Positions 1-11,454 are shown, numbered from the stretch's first letter. The stretch is DNA of 64,000 bases from Lineus longissimus (GCF_910592395.1 NC_088312.1:13826001-13890000), one strand, 5' to 3'. Notes: generated from the letters alone by a model not told the origin. Translations and numbers: made by a program.

Positions 1-1670
1 ACCACGTTTGTTTGGAGGAGACTACGTTGACTTTACATAGGAGAGAAGAGGAAATAACTGCGAATGCACCCGTAAGAGCGGGAAATCCGTAGTGAGGAAA
101 TAGCTACCATACCAGACTTCACCATCGCTGGTCGGTCTTGACGGACGTATATGTACTTACGACAACAACAAAATGAACAAACAGCACTTGTAAATGATAA
201 CAATTTTTTTGATCAGTATTCAAAAAGGCTACAGTTAAAACGGTGTAAAATATCATAAGTATCTCTGTCCGAACCGCCACCCGAAAACTTCTTGAAGCGT
301 GTTGTGACGTCATCACCAGCGCCATCGGGGAAGTCGCCGTCCCGTGATTATTTTTGAACCACGTGGGGCATAACTCATGAATAATCAATAACAACGTCAC
401 TGCACGCTATTTTTAGGTTTTTTAGGACGTGCGCCGGCGAACGTGCGTGACTTTCAAGTAGTGGGTTCGAATCACGGTCGAGGCAAATTTGTTTTTTTCC
501 ATTCCTTATTTTTATTTTGGCCAACATTAACAACTCTTACGTAGACATATCTATTTTCATGTTGTTTCTTAGAGGTGATGGATGGAATTGCATGAGGTTA
601 TTAAATACTATACTAACTCCCTAGTCATTAGGCATTTAATTGTCAGTCCCAAGGGTGTCCTTTATGCAGTGGTTCTGTATATTAAACAGAGGTTATAGGT
701 TAAAGGGGCCGTGGCTTATATTATATAATAGTCACCAGAATCCCAATTTGACACCCCAGCTCTTGCCTCAAGTCACCCACTTTAAGTGAATATGGTCCAG
801 AAAATAACAGTTAGCCTTTTTATGATGGTTTTTGACTTCGGCAAGGCAATACAAGGGCCTGTTCTCTCTTCTCGTGAAGTGGCTGGACCCCGGGACGGGA
901 CCAGCTTGACTGGAGTGGCCGCCGCCTTTATACTCCTCGCACAGAGACAGTACTGCGCTTGAATATCAACTCTGCTTTTGGAGAATGCCATTCAGCTCTT
1001 TGGTTCTTGGTGTGTTTGTTTTGATTTGTCATTGCACATGGTGCGTGACATGCGGGCACTACCCAGCTTTATGATCATGTATGATTGTGCATCATTTCTC
1101 CGTCATATTTCTTTGACAACGATCATTGTCATTTGTTTGGTGTGTGTTAGGAAGATCGTTGTAATGCCATGTGCGTTTGTTTTGTCACGTGTCAAAACAT
1201 CATTTAATAAATATACTATTTGCATGTCAAATGTTATTCGTCAGCCAATCAAGTGCGTTTAATTTTACCATGTGACCAGTGGTTAATTGGAAGCGACCAT
1301 AGAAGCGCGCAATGACCCCTGGGTAAAGAGGTTGCAACAAAGGGTACACGAGATTTCGGGGATCTAGCCTCACCCATCACTTTTCACCTGCGACGACGTT
1401 TTCAGATTCATAAGGTATCAATAGGGAGTTTCGACATGTTCATGCGATATGTCCCCCAGCTAGATAGTTCCTAAGAAATTGTTGATTCCTTGTTCCCCTG
1501 TGTATGCCAATGCTGATTTACAATTGTTTTGGCATCGCATGTTGTTGGGAGTTAACCTTGAGCACTGTTCATTAGGCTGATAAAAAAAGGACGCATTTGA
1601 CTACTGATGTCAACGTACGTACATGTATGTGTACACTGAACTTGGGATGTGCGTCAGGCGTGTGTTAAAA
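1..1670. other. No recognisable gene
   Basis: Short open frames occur on both strands, but none has a recognisable domain, splice context or composition that sets it apart from chance. A T-rich stretch follows a sequence resembling a polymerase III box B near 465-480. Nothing else could be supported. Confidence 0.6.
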
Positions 1671-1684
1671 TATCCCAGAGTCAA

Positions 1685-2600
1685 AAAGTGCTCAGATCTC
1701 GAAAAATGTCCAATCAGCAGGGGTCTAGCGCACTCGGAGGTGATAGGCAGGTAGTCTGAGCATAATAATCCGTCGTAAAACCTCGGGGACGTCTTTTACC
1801 TTTTGCGTGAAGCCCATCCCAGAGTCGAAAATCGGCCCCGGTCGAGGGGGGTAGGCGAGCATAAAAGTGCTCAGATCTCGAAAACTGTCCAATCAGCAGG
1901 GGTCTAGCACACTTGGAGGTGATAGGCATGTAGTCTGAGCATAATAACCCGTCGTAAAACCTCGGGGACATCTTTTACCTTTTGCGTGAAGCCCATCCCA
2001 GAGTCGAAAATCGGTCGCGGTCGAGGGGAGTAGGCGAGCATAAAAGTGCTCAGATCTCGAAAACTGTCCAATCAGCAGGGGTCTAGCACACATGGAGGTG
2101 ATAGGCATGTAGTCTGAGCATAATAACCCGTCGTAAAACCTCGGGGACATCTTTTACCTTTTGCGTGAAGCCAATCCCAGAGTCGAAAATCGGCCCCGGT
2201 CGAGGGGGGTAGGCGGGCATAAAAGTGCTCAGATCTCGAAAACTGTCCAATCAGCAGGGGTCTAGCACACTCGGAGGTGATAGGCAGGTAGTCTGAGCAT
2301 AATAATCCGGCGTAAAACCTCGGGGACGTCTTTTACCTTTTGCGTGAAGCCCATCCCAGAGTCGAAAATCGGCCCCGGTCGAGGGGGGTAGGCGAGCATA
2401 AAAGTCAGAGCACAGAGCAAAAAGGGCAAACAAAGGGGTAGAAGTACTATTTTACCGTTGTATAGCCCATCCCAGAGTCGAAAATCGGCCCTGGTCGAGG
2501 GGGGAAGTGGAACAGAAAAGTGCTTAGATCTCAAAAATTGTCCAATCAGCAGGGGTCTAGCACACTTGGAGGTGATTGGCAGTTAAAAAGTGCTTAGATC
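1685..2600. repeat. 179-bp tandem repeat, about four and a half copies
   Basis: The word CTCAGATCTC starts at 1691, 1870, 2049 and 2228, an exact 179-bp period. Each unit carries GTCCAATCAGCAGGGGTC and, about 130 bp on, CCCAGAGTCGAAAATCGG. The first four units differ by only a few bases. The last ones (from about 2400) are diverged or deleted: a rearranged unit at 2400-2520 and fragments at 2523 and 2590. Frames open on the minus strand across the array repeat with the period and are a by-product of the repeat. Confidence 0.9.
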
Positions 2601-2604
2601 TCGA

Positions 2605-3185
2605 AAACTTGTTATGTGAAGGATGAATCCCATCTGAGCATACGGCACGGGGCCTCTTGTTATGCGAAAATAGATATCAGCTGAGTAGCGGGCCCTAGCG
2701 CCTCTTCTTATACTAAAAAAAAATCAATTTTAGCTGAGCAGTAGGCTCTTATTGCCTCTTGTTGTGCCAAGGATGAAGCCCAGCTGAGCACACGGTACAG
2801 GGGCCTCTTGTTATGCAAAAAATAGATTTCAGCTGAGTAACGGGTAATGGCGCCTCTTGTTATACTAAAAAAAAACGATTTCAGCCGAGCAGTAGGCCTT
2901 TGTTACTCTTGTTATGCTAATGATCAATTCCAGCCGAGCAGTTGGCATTAGTGTCCATATTTATGCCAAAGATCAATCAAAGGTGAGTAGATGGCACGGG
3001 GGCCTCTTCTTTTTCAAAAAATAAATGTTAGCAGAGTAAAACGGTCATTGGCGCCTCTTGTTATACTATCGGAGATCTTCCAGCTGACCAGTTTGCTCTT
3101 AGCACCTCTTGTTATGAATCCCAGCTGAGCATATGGTACAGGGGCCTCTTGTTACGCAGCCAGTAGATGGGCACTGGCGCCTCAA
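2605..3185. repeat. Degenerate ~50-bp tandem repeat with three-unit pattern
   Basis: About eleven diverged units begin with versions of CCTCTTGTTATG and contain CAGCTGAGCA/CAGCCGAGCA about 25 bases later. Units cycle through three types (ending in GGTACAGGGG, GGTAATGG and AGTAGGCTCTT), giving a higher-order period of about 150 bp. Divergence between copies is much greater than in the neighbouring 179-bp array, so this looks older. Confidence 0.75.
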
Positions 3186-3261
3186 AGGAATCATCGCGGT
3201 GGCATGTACCTGCATTCCATATTTTATATTTGCCAACCCGAGTAAACTATGGTTACTCGGG

Positions 3262-3400
3262 TAAAAAAGTTCGGGCTGGAATTTCGGGCTGGCTTCTTCG
3301 ATCAGGGTTCGGAGAGCGCGATCGCTGCTGGGAACCTTTTGGTCGCTCGTGGGACCCGCTTTGATGATCGCCGCCCAGACCCTCACGTGACCAATTCTCC
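3262..3400. repeat. Dispersed repeat, copy A
   Basis: Two copies of TTCGGGCTGG are followed by a segment of about 95 bases (GAGAGCGCGATCGCTGCTGG through CCAGACCCTCACGTGACC). The second segment recurs in reverse complement at about 10680-10770. No coding sense was recognised. Confidence 0.7.
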
Positions 3401-3814
3401 ATTTAAGATGCTGCTACTGCGCATGCGTTATCTATGTGTGGAGCATGGTCAGGCGGTGCATCAACATGACGGCAATCTTATTTGAATATTCTATTAATAG
3501 ATAAATTTAACCCTTTCGTGGTATTTACGCGCTCAACTTGGCCAGGGTGAGATCGGGTGAGATGGATCGAGTTGCGCGACTGGGTCTTCGTCAGTGGGCG
3601 GGGGGCGCCGGGATCTGTGGTTTCTTGTGATCTTGAGCTGTTATTATTATGAACTAACATGTAGACTATCTTCACTGTACTGCTGACATCAGGTTACTAG
3701 TATTATCGTGCTTGCCCTCTTGTAGTAGGCCTATGGACTTTTCATTTAAGCACTAAAATTATTGAATTTTTCTCTGAAATCTACGTTGGCTGGGAAAGGA
3801 CATCGAAAAAAAAA

Positions 3815-4078
3815 AATTCTCGGCGGGACGACTTATTAAGTCGGGGGGACGACTTATTATCTCGGGGGACGACTTAGTAAGTCGGGGGGACGACTTAGTA
3901 AGTCGGGAGGACGACTTAGTAAGTCGGGGGGGACGACTTATTATCTCGCGGGGACGACTTATTAAGTCGGGGGGACGACTTATTATGTCGGGGGGACGAC
4001 TTCGTAAGTCGGGGGGGGGGGACGACTTATTATCTCGGGGGGGGGGGGACGACTTATTAAGTCGGGGGGACGACGAAT
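3815..4078. repeat. Minisatellite of ~20-bp units with palindromic core
   Basis: About twelve units of GGGGGACGACTTATTAAGTC and variants (TTAGTAAGTC, TTATTATCTC, TTATTATGTC, TTCGTAAGTC). Most units contain the near-perfect palindrome CGACTTATTAAGTCG separated by G runs of 4-10 bases. The G runs vary in length, as expected for slippage. A minus-strand open frame of Arg/Pro/Ser repeats spans the array and is explained by it. Confidence 0.85.
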
Positions 4079-4094
4079 TATGACAGCGAGGGCG

Positions 4095-4625
4095 ATGCCT
4101 GGCTGTGACTCTCTCATCTCTCTCACCGTGTAGACAACTTGGCAGAGCAGCCAAGACTGATTTGGCCTGGCTGTGACTGTCTCATCTCTCTCGCCATATC
4201 AATAACTAGGCAGTGCGGCGAAGACTGATGCGGCCTAGCTGTGACTGTCTCATCACTCTCATCATGTTGTCAACACGGTGGAGCAGCCAGGACTGATTCG
4301 GCCTAGCTGTGACTTCCTAATCTCTCTCATCATGTTGTCAACACGGTGGAGCAGCCAGGACTGATTCGGCCTAGCTGTGACTTCCTAATCTCTCTCATCA
4401 TGTTGTCAACACGGTGGAGCAGCCAGGACTGATTCGGCCTAGCTGTGACTTCCTAATCTCTCTCATCATGTTGTCAACACGGTGGAGCGGCCAGGACTGA
4501 TTCGGCCTGGCTGTGACTTCCTCATCTCTCTCACCATGTTGACAACTTGGCAGAGCAGCCAAGACTGATTTGGCCTGGCTGTGACTGTCTCATCTCTCTC
4601 ACTATAATTATTGTCAACTACGTTG
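4095..4625 (+). repeat. 68-bp tandem repeat, forward array
   Basis: The junction CGGCCTAGCT (or TGGCCTGGCT) falls at 4231, 4299, 4367, 4435, 4503 and 4571, an exact 68-bp period, with two more diverged units to the left. Each unit has the core GGCCTAGCTGTGACTTCC and ATCTCTCTCATCATGTTGTC. Units at 4299-4503 are nearly identical, which implies recent homogenisation. Confidence 0.9.
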
Positions 4626-4691
4626 TAAACATAATGCTCAAAATTAATTCATGAAAAAGGCAGTAGGGCAATATTATTATTAAGTTGTCAA

Positions 4692-4856
4692 ATGGTGAGA
4701 GAGATGAGGAAGTCACAGCCAGGCCAAATCAGTCCTGGCTGCTCCACCGTGTTGACAACATGATGAGAGAGATGAGATAGTCACAGCCAGACCACATCAG
4801 TCTTGGCTGCTCTGCCAAGTTGTCCACATGGTGAGAGAGATGATACAGTCACAGCC
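4692..4856 (-). repeat. 68-bp repeat, inverted array
   Basis: About two and a half copies of the same 68-bp unit occur in reverse complement (ATGGTGAGAGAGATGAGGAA, CAGTCCTGGCTGCTCCACC). They are separated from the forward array by about 65 bases of unrelated AT-rich sequence (4626-4691). The two arrays could pair over more than 150 bases. The inverted array abuts the first 89-bp satellite monomer directly. Confidence 0.88.
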
Positions 4857-7800
4857 AGTGTGTCTTCTTAAGGATAACAGTGATTACTGCCAATTATCTA
4901 TCAAGACTACTCCGATAACCAAGTTGATCGCTGCTGGGGACCCTCAGTGTGTCTCCTTAAGGATAGCAGTGATTACTGCCAATTATCTATCAAGACTACT
5001 CCGATAACCAAGTTGATCGCTGCTGGGGACCCTCAGTGTGTCTCCTTAAGGATAACAGTGATTACTGCCAATTATCTATCAAGACTACTCCGATAACCAA
5101 GTTGATCGCTGCTGGGGACCCTCAGTGTGTCTCCTTAAGGATAGCAGTGATTACTGCCAATTATCTATCAAGACTACTCCGATAACCAAGTTGATCGCTG
5201 CTGGGGACCCTCAGTGTGTCTCCTTAAGGATAGCAGTGGTTACTGCCAATTATCTATCAAGACTACTCCGATAACCAAGTTGATCGCTGCTGGGGACCCT
5301 CATTGTGTCTCCTTAAGGATAGCAGTGATTACTGCCAATTATCTATCAAGACTATCCAGATAACCAAGTTGATCGCTGCTGGGGACCCTCATTGTGTCTC
5401 CTTAAGGATAACAACGATTACTGCCAATTATCTATCAAGACTATCCAGATAACCAAGTTGATCGCTGCTGGGGACCCTCAGTGTGTCTCCTTAAGGATAA
5501 CAGTGATTACTGCCAATTATCTATCAAGACTACTCCGATAACCAAGTTGATCGCTGCTGGGGACCCTCAGTGTGTCTCCTTAAGGATAGCAGTGATTACT
5601 GCCAATTATCTATCAAGACTACTCCGATAACCAAGTTGATCGCTGCTGGGGACCCTCAGTGTGTCTCCTTAAGGATAACAACGATTACTGCCAATTATCT
5701 ATCAAGACTACTCCGATAACCAAGTTGATCGCTGCTGGGGACCCTCAGTGTGTCTCCTTAAGGATAACAGTGATTACTGCCAATTATCTATCAAGACTAC
5801 TCCGATAACCAAGTTGATCGCTGCTGGGGACCCTCAGTGTGTCTCCTTAAGGATAACAACGATTACTGCCAATTATCTATCAAGACTATTCAGATAACCA
5901 AGTTGATCGCTGCTGGGGACCCTCAGTGTGTCTCCTTAAGGATAGCAGTGGTTACTGCCAATTATCTATCAAGACTACTCCGATAACCAAGTTGATCGCT
6001 GCTGGGGACCCTCAGTGTGTCTCCTTAAGGATAGCAGTGATTACTGCCAATTATCTATCAAAACTATCCAGATAACCAAGTTGATCGCTGCTGGGGACCC
6101 TCAGTGTATCTCCTCTCTCATAACAGTTTTATTGCCATGAATAAATCACTACTGCTCACATGACCAAGTTGATCGCTGCTGGGGCCTCTCAGTGTGCGTC
6201 TCCTTAAGGATAACAGTGATTACTGCCAATTATCTATCAAGACTATCCAGATAACCAAGTTGATCGCTGCTGGGGACCCTCAGTGTGTCTCCTTAAGGAT
6301 AACAGTGATTACTGCCAATTATCTATCAAGACTACTCCGATAACCAAGTTGATCGCTGCTGGGGACCCTCAGTGTGTCTCCTTAAGGATAACAACGATTA
6401 CTGCCAATTATCTATCAAGACTATCCAGATAACCAAGTTGATCGCTGCTGGGGACCCTCAGTGTGTCTCCTTAAGGATAACAGTGATTACTGCCAATTAT
6501 CTATCAAGACTACTCCGATAACCAAGTTGATCGCTGCTGGGGACCCTCAGTGTGTCTCCTTAAGGATAGCAGTGATTACTGCCAATTATCTATCAAGACT
6601 ACTCCGATAACCAAGTTGATCGCTGCTGGGGACCCTCAGTGTGTCTCCTTAAGGATAACAACGATTACTGCCAATTATCTATCAAGACTATCCAGATAAC
6701 CAAGTTGATCGCTGCTGGGGACCCTCAGTGTGTCTCCTTAAGGATAACAGTGATTACTGCCAATTATCTATCAAGACTACTCCGATAACCAAGTTGATCG
6801 CTGCTGGGGACCCTCATTGTGTCTCCTTAAGGATAGCAGTGATTACTGCCAATTATCTATCAAGACTATCCAGATAACCAAGTTGATCGCTGCTGGGGAC
6901 CCTCATTGTGTCTCCTTAAGGATAACAACGATTACTGCCAATTATCTATCAAGACTATCCAGATAACCAAGTTGATCGCTGCTGGGGACCCTCAGTGTGT
7001 CTCCTTAAGGATAACAGTGATTACTGCCAATTATCTATCAAGACTACTCCGATAACCAAGTTGATCGCTGCTGGGGACCCTCAGTGTGTCTCCTTAAGGA
7101 TAGCAGTGATTACTGCCAATTATCTATCAAGACTACTCCGATAACCAAGTTGATCGCTGCTGGGGACCCTCAGTGTGTCTCCTTAAGGATAACAACGATT
7201 ACTGCCAATTATCTATCAAGACTATCTAGATAACCAAGTTGATCGCTGCTGGGGACCCTCAGTGTGTCTCCTTAAGGATAACAGTGATTACTGCCAATTA
7301 TCTATCAAGACTACTCCGATAACCAAGTTGATCGCTGCTGGGGACCCTCAGTGTGTCTCCTTAAGGATAACAACGATTACTGCCAATTATCTATCAAGAC
7401 TATTCAGATAACCAAGTTGATCGCTGCTGGGGACCCTCAGTGTGTCTCCTTAAGGATAGCAGTGGTTACTGCCAATTATCTATCAAGACTACTCCGATAA
7501 CCAAGTTGATCGCTGCTGGGGACCCTCAGTGTGTCTCCTTAAGGATAGCAGTGATTACTGCCAATTATCTATCAAAACTATCCAGATAACCAAGTTGATC
7601 GCTGCTGGGGACCCTCAGTGTATCTCCTCTCTCATAACAGTTTTATTGCCATGAATAAATCACTACTGCTCACATGACCAAGTTGATCGCTGCTGGGGCC
7701 TCTCAGTGTGCGTCTCCTTAAGGATAACAGTGATTACTGCCAATTATCTATCAAGACTATCCAGATAACCAAGTTGATCGCTGCTGGGGACCCTCAGTGT

Positions 7801-9165
7801 GTCTCCTTAAGGATAACAGTGATTACTGCCAATTATCTATCAAGACTACTCCGATAACCAAGTTGATCGCTGCTGGGGACCCTCAGTGTGTCTCCTTAAG
7901 GATAACAACGATTACTGCCAATTATCTATCAAGACTATCCAGATAACCAAGTTGATCGCTGCTGGGGACCCTCAGTGTGTCTCCTTAAGGATAACAGTGA
8001 TTACTGCCAATTATCTATCAAGACTACTCCGATAACCAAGTTGATCGCTGCTGGGGACCCTCAGTGTGTCTCCTTAAGGATAGCAGTGATTACTGCCAAT
8101 TATCTATCAAGACTACTCCGATAACCAAGTTGATCGCTGCTGGGGACCCTCAGTGTGTCTCCTTAAGGATAACAACGATTACTGCCAATTATCTATCAAG
8201 ACTATCCAGATAACCAAGTTGATCGCTGCTGGGGACCCTCAGTGTGTCTCCTTAAGGATAACAGTGATTACTGCCAATTATCTATCAAGACTACTCCGAT
8301 AACCAAGTTGATCGCTGCTGGGGACCCTCAGTGTGTCTCCTTAAGGATAACAACGATTACTGCCAATTATCTATCAAGACTATTCAGATAACCAAGTTGA
8401 TCGCTGCTGGGGACCCTCAGTGTGTCTCCTTAAGGATAGCAGTGGTTACTGCCAATTATCTATCAAGACTACTCCGATAACCAAGTTGATCGCTGCTGGG
8501 GACCCTCAGTGTGTCTCCTTAAGGATAGCAGTGATTACTGCCAATTATCTATCAAAACTATCCAGATAACCAAGTTGATCGCTGCTGGGGACCCTCAGTG
8601 TATCTCCTCTCTCATAACAGTTTTATTGCCATGAATAAATCACTACTGCTCACATGACCAAGTTGATCGCTGCTGGGGCCTCTCAGTGTGCGTCTCCTTA
8701 AGGATAACAGTGATTACTGCCAATTATCTATCAAGACTATCCAGATAACCAAGTTGATCGCTGCTGGGGACCCTCAGTGTGTCTCCTTAAGGATAACAGT
8801 GATTACTGCCAATTATCTATCAAGACTACTCCGATAACCAAGTAGATCGCTGCTGGGGACCCTCAGTGTGTCTCCTTAAGGATAGCAGTGATTACTGCCA
8901 ATTATCTATCAAGACTACTCCGATAACCAAGTTGATCGCTGCTGGGGACCCTCAGTGTGTCTCCTTAAGGATAACAACGATTACTGCCAATTATCTATCA
9001 AGACTATTCAGATAACCAAGTTGATCGCTGCTGGGGACCCTCAGTGTGTCTCCTTAAGGATAACAGTGATTACTGCCAATTATCTATCAAGACTATCCAG
9101 ATAACCAAGTTGATCGCTGCTGGGGACCCTCAGTGTGTCTCCTTAAGGATAACAGTGATTGCTTT
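4857..9165. repeat. 89-bp satellite, 48 monomers, higher-order repeat
   Basis: AAGTTGATCGCTGCTGGGGA begins at 4921, 5010, 5099, 5188 and so on to 9107, giving 47 steps of 89 bp plus three single-base additions. Monomers come in classes marked by AACAGTGATT/AGCAGTGATT/AACAACGATT and CTACTCCGATA/CTATCCAGATA. A strongly diverged monomer with TCCTCTCTCATAACAG occurs at 6111, 7625 and 8605. The intervals are 17 monomers (1514 bp) and 11 monomers (980 bp), and the second block matches the first in order except for six missing monomers. This is a higher-order repeat shaped by unequal exchange. No coding function is implied. Confidence 0.95.
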
Positions 9166-9300
9166 CAGAGCCGTAGAAGATCTGCCACTCGTACGGTTTT
9201 CTTATTGGAATCCTCAGCATGTATCCGCTAGGATAGCAGTGATTACCGGTACAGTGAAATACGTCATCCGAACAGCAAAGACGAAGCAAAAACTCTAGGT
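9166..9300. repeat. Decayed satellite edge
   Basis: After the last regular monomer the homology breaks at TAACAGTGATTGCTTTCAG. One decayed piece follows (TCCTCAGCATGTATCCGCTAGGATAGCAGTGATTAC, read in two parts: 9211-9230 and 9231-9246). The edge therefore decays gradually and is not a sharp boundary. Confidence 0.6.
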
Positions 9301-9664
9301 ACAGTCAAATGTGAAAAAAATTTATTGTACAAGAAAAGTTACATAATTAATAGCACAGTACAAGAAACTTTACATACACGGACATGTAATATGCGTAAAG
9401 TACCGACATGATAGTTGATTGTGATTGTGACGACTACAGATACATCAATGCGGGGGGAAAAGCCCATAATTCGTTATAAACCCTCAAAGAAGCCTTGGCA
9501 AACCCATACCATAGATAAAAAAATCCTCTGGTTGTGACATTGTCCTCAACCGCTCAAGGTGAGACCTTTCCCAAACACACCAAACCCCTCACCTGCAGTG
9601 CCATCTGTACGAAAGGTGATGAACTAACTAAGTATTTACTTTGCAGTTGCACAGCTATCACAAG

Positions 9665-9942
9665 AGTGTCTACAAAACCAAGACCCAAGACCCAAGACCC
9701 AAGACCTACAAAACCAAGACCCAAGACCCAAGATGTTGATGGGTCTTGGTTTTGTAGGTCTTGGTTTTGTAGGTGGGGGGGGTCTTGGTTTTGTAGGTCT
9801 TGGGTCTTGGGTCTTGGTTTTGTAGACACCCACACGGGTGTCTACAAAACCAAGACCTACAAAACCAAGACCCATCAACATCTTGGGTCTTGGGTCTTGG
9901 TTTTGTAGGTCTTGGGTCTTGGGTCTTGGTTTTGTAGACACC
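9665..9942. repeat. Nested palindrome of TTGGGTC heptamers
   Basis: Runs of CCAAGACCCAAGACC and their complement GGTCTTGGGTCTTGG alternate. The block starts GTGTCTACAAAACCAAGAC and ends with its complement GTCTTGGTTTTGTAGACAC. In the middle (about 9824-9850) the same end sequences meet back to back (GTAGACACCCACACGGGTGT). A unique core around 9731 (AAGATGTTGATGGGTCTT) recurs inverted at about 9869-9886. The block is thus two hairpin units in a larger hairpin. All four frames that stay open across it are low-complexity by-products. Confidence 0.88.
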
Positions 9943-10044
9943 CCTATCACAAAAGTACAGACAGTACATCATAATACAGTGTACATAGTTACATGAATAT
10001 TACAAGATAAACGACATAATCAATCAATCCTAGGCCTATACGCT

Positions 10045-10140
10045 TCGGATAACAAAGTTGATCTCAACATTTTTCCTCGAACTTATCAATGAACAGTGAT
10101 TGTTGCCAATAATCAATCAATAGTAACAAGGTTGATCACT
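10045..10140. repeat. Outlying decayed copies of the 89-bp satellite
   Basis: GGATAACAAAGTTGATCTC, then GAACAGTGATTGTTGCCAAT, AATCAATCAATAGTAACAAG and GTTGATCACT follow the monomer order (ACAGTGATTACTGCCAATTA, CTATCAAGA, ATAACCAAGTTGATCGCT) with substitutions and gaps. These lie 0.9 kb beyond the array and look like older satellite relics. Confidence 0.6.
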
Positions 10141-10164
10141 ATTAGTATTAGGCCTAAATATGAC

Positions 10165-10235
10165 CTGTCAAATCACATTAATATATAATTTGCCGGGATA
10201 AATCACATTAAAATATAATTTGCCGGGATAAAATT
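10165..10235. repeat. 33-bp tandem duplication
   Basis: AAATCACATTAATATATAAT followed by TTGCCGGGATA is immediately repeated with one base changed (AAATCACATTAAAATATAAT). Two copies only. Confidence 0.8.
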
Positions 10236-10335
10236 TGCTAAATAGTAAAATCACGACATGGGTATTGATCTTATTAGGGCCTACAGTGTGATGCCTATGT
10301 CTGTAGATTAAACAGTTCCGAGCGGACAAAAACAT

Positions 10336-10614
10336 ATTTATTATATGATATTAGTATCCACAATTACGGATCACAAACGCTTATCATTTATCGTATAAAT
10401 CTATACTCAAATATATCTATAGCCCCCATATTCCCTGGTCCTCCCCCACTGCTTTTCGGTCAACGGCCATGATACCATCATCCTAACTATAACCCCCACC
10501 CCACCCTGGCTATAGACCTCCACGGCGCCTTCCCCCATATTATGATATTAGTATCCATCAACCACGGATCACGCACGCTTATCATTTAATATCGTACAAG
10601 TTTATACTCAAATA
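10336..10614. repeat. Direct repeat of ~75 bp, 200 bp apart
   Basis: ATGATATTAGTATCCA followed by ACGGATCACAAACGCTTATC and TATACTCAAAT at 10343-10412 recurs at 10540-10613 with about 10 changes. The intervening 125 bases are C-rich (CCCCCACC) with no gene. Confidence 0.75.
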
Positions 10615-10674
10615 CACAGGGAAAGCATTAAATATGCAGGTCGACCGCCGCCTGGAACAACACCGTCGCCATCT

Positions 10675-10865
10675 ATTAACACGCGGGTCACGTGAGGGTC
10701 TGGGCGGCGATCATCAAAGTGGGTCCCACGAGTGACCAAAAGGTTCCCAGTAGCGATCGCGCTCTCCGAATGCATATGGCTTCTTCGGGATGAAACCTCG
10801 GGATGAAATCTCGGGCTGGCTTGTTTCGGGCTGGAAAAGTTCGGGCTAGCTTGATGTAGGCAGCG
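10675..10865. repeat. Dispersed repeat, copy B (inverted and shuffled)
   Basis: The reverse complement of copy A's 95-base segment (GGTCACGTGAGGGTCTGGGC to CAGTAGCGATCGCGCTCTCC) is followed by a small array TCGGGATGA, TCGGGCTGGC, TCGGGCTGGA, TCGGGCTAGC. This array is in the same orientation as in copy A. One block is therefore flipped relative to the other between the two loci. Confidence 0.7.
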
Positions 10866-11454
10866 ATCAGCTACCAGGACCACAAGGGATCGGTAACAGG
10901 GTTGTACTCAGAGTTTAGGTACTCCTGCCCAGTCTCTGTGGTCAGTGTACGTATTACCACTACTGGCCAATCACGAGCCAGTCTCTCTAGACTCTAGCGC
11001 TGGAACTACTTTGAGATTGTTCCTGTAACCGAGGTTTGATTGCTCCGCTCTACCGCGAAACTCATGCACATGTATTTGGCCCCAATTTGGCCATTGCAAT
11101 ATTAATTTTCGAAAATCATGTTTTTGGAGGAATTTGAGTTTATCGATTGGTATATTTGAAAGGTATGAATACGATCTATGCATGCAGTAGGCTATAGCCT
11201 GATTCTAGCAAGCACTCTCTCTCGACTCAACTCAACTTTTCAGTTATGAGTAGGGCAAGCATTTTACACTACAGTATACACACTACGCAACACATGTGCA
11301 ATACGTGTAGGCTAGGCCTATGATTGATGGCTATGGTGTTGCCACTGTTGGCTAGCCTACCACCACCATGATGGACCATGCAAGACAAGTTATAATTTCG
11401 AACCTTATTTAGCCACTATTGATAATATTGAACAGAGAATAAACCTCACTAAAT
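10866..11454. other. No recognisable gene
   Basis: No open frame with domain or splice support was seen. The sequence is ordinary AT-rich intergenic DNA with TAGGCCTA words. Confidence 0.5.

Noticed and set aside
465-480. tRNA gene or tRNA-derived SINE (GGGTTCGAATCAC)
   Set aside because: A box B-like word is present, but no convincing box A or cloverleaf could be drawn upstream.
978-1262. 94-codon plus-strand ORF
   Set aside because: Composition and lack of any motif or splice context are what chance gives.
1714-2433. Repeated minus-strand ORFs (MSPRFYDGLL…) in the 179-bp array
   Set aside because: Same frame recurs because the repeat unit recurs; no domain, no splice signals.
3759-4154. 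131-codon minus-strand ORF over the minisatellite
   Set aside because: Arg/Pro/Ser/Leu repeats simply translate the 20-bp unit.
4857-9165. CRISPR-like regular repeats
   Set aside because: Monomers are directly adjacent with no unique spacers, and the context is animal DNA. This is satellite DNA.
9534-9972. Open frames of KTKTQDP/LGLGFV type
   Set aside because: Low-complexity translation of the TTGGGTC palindrome on both strands.
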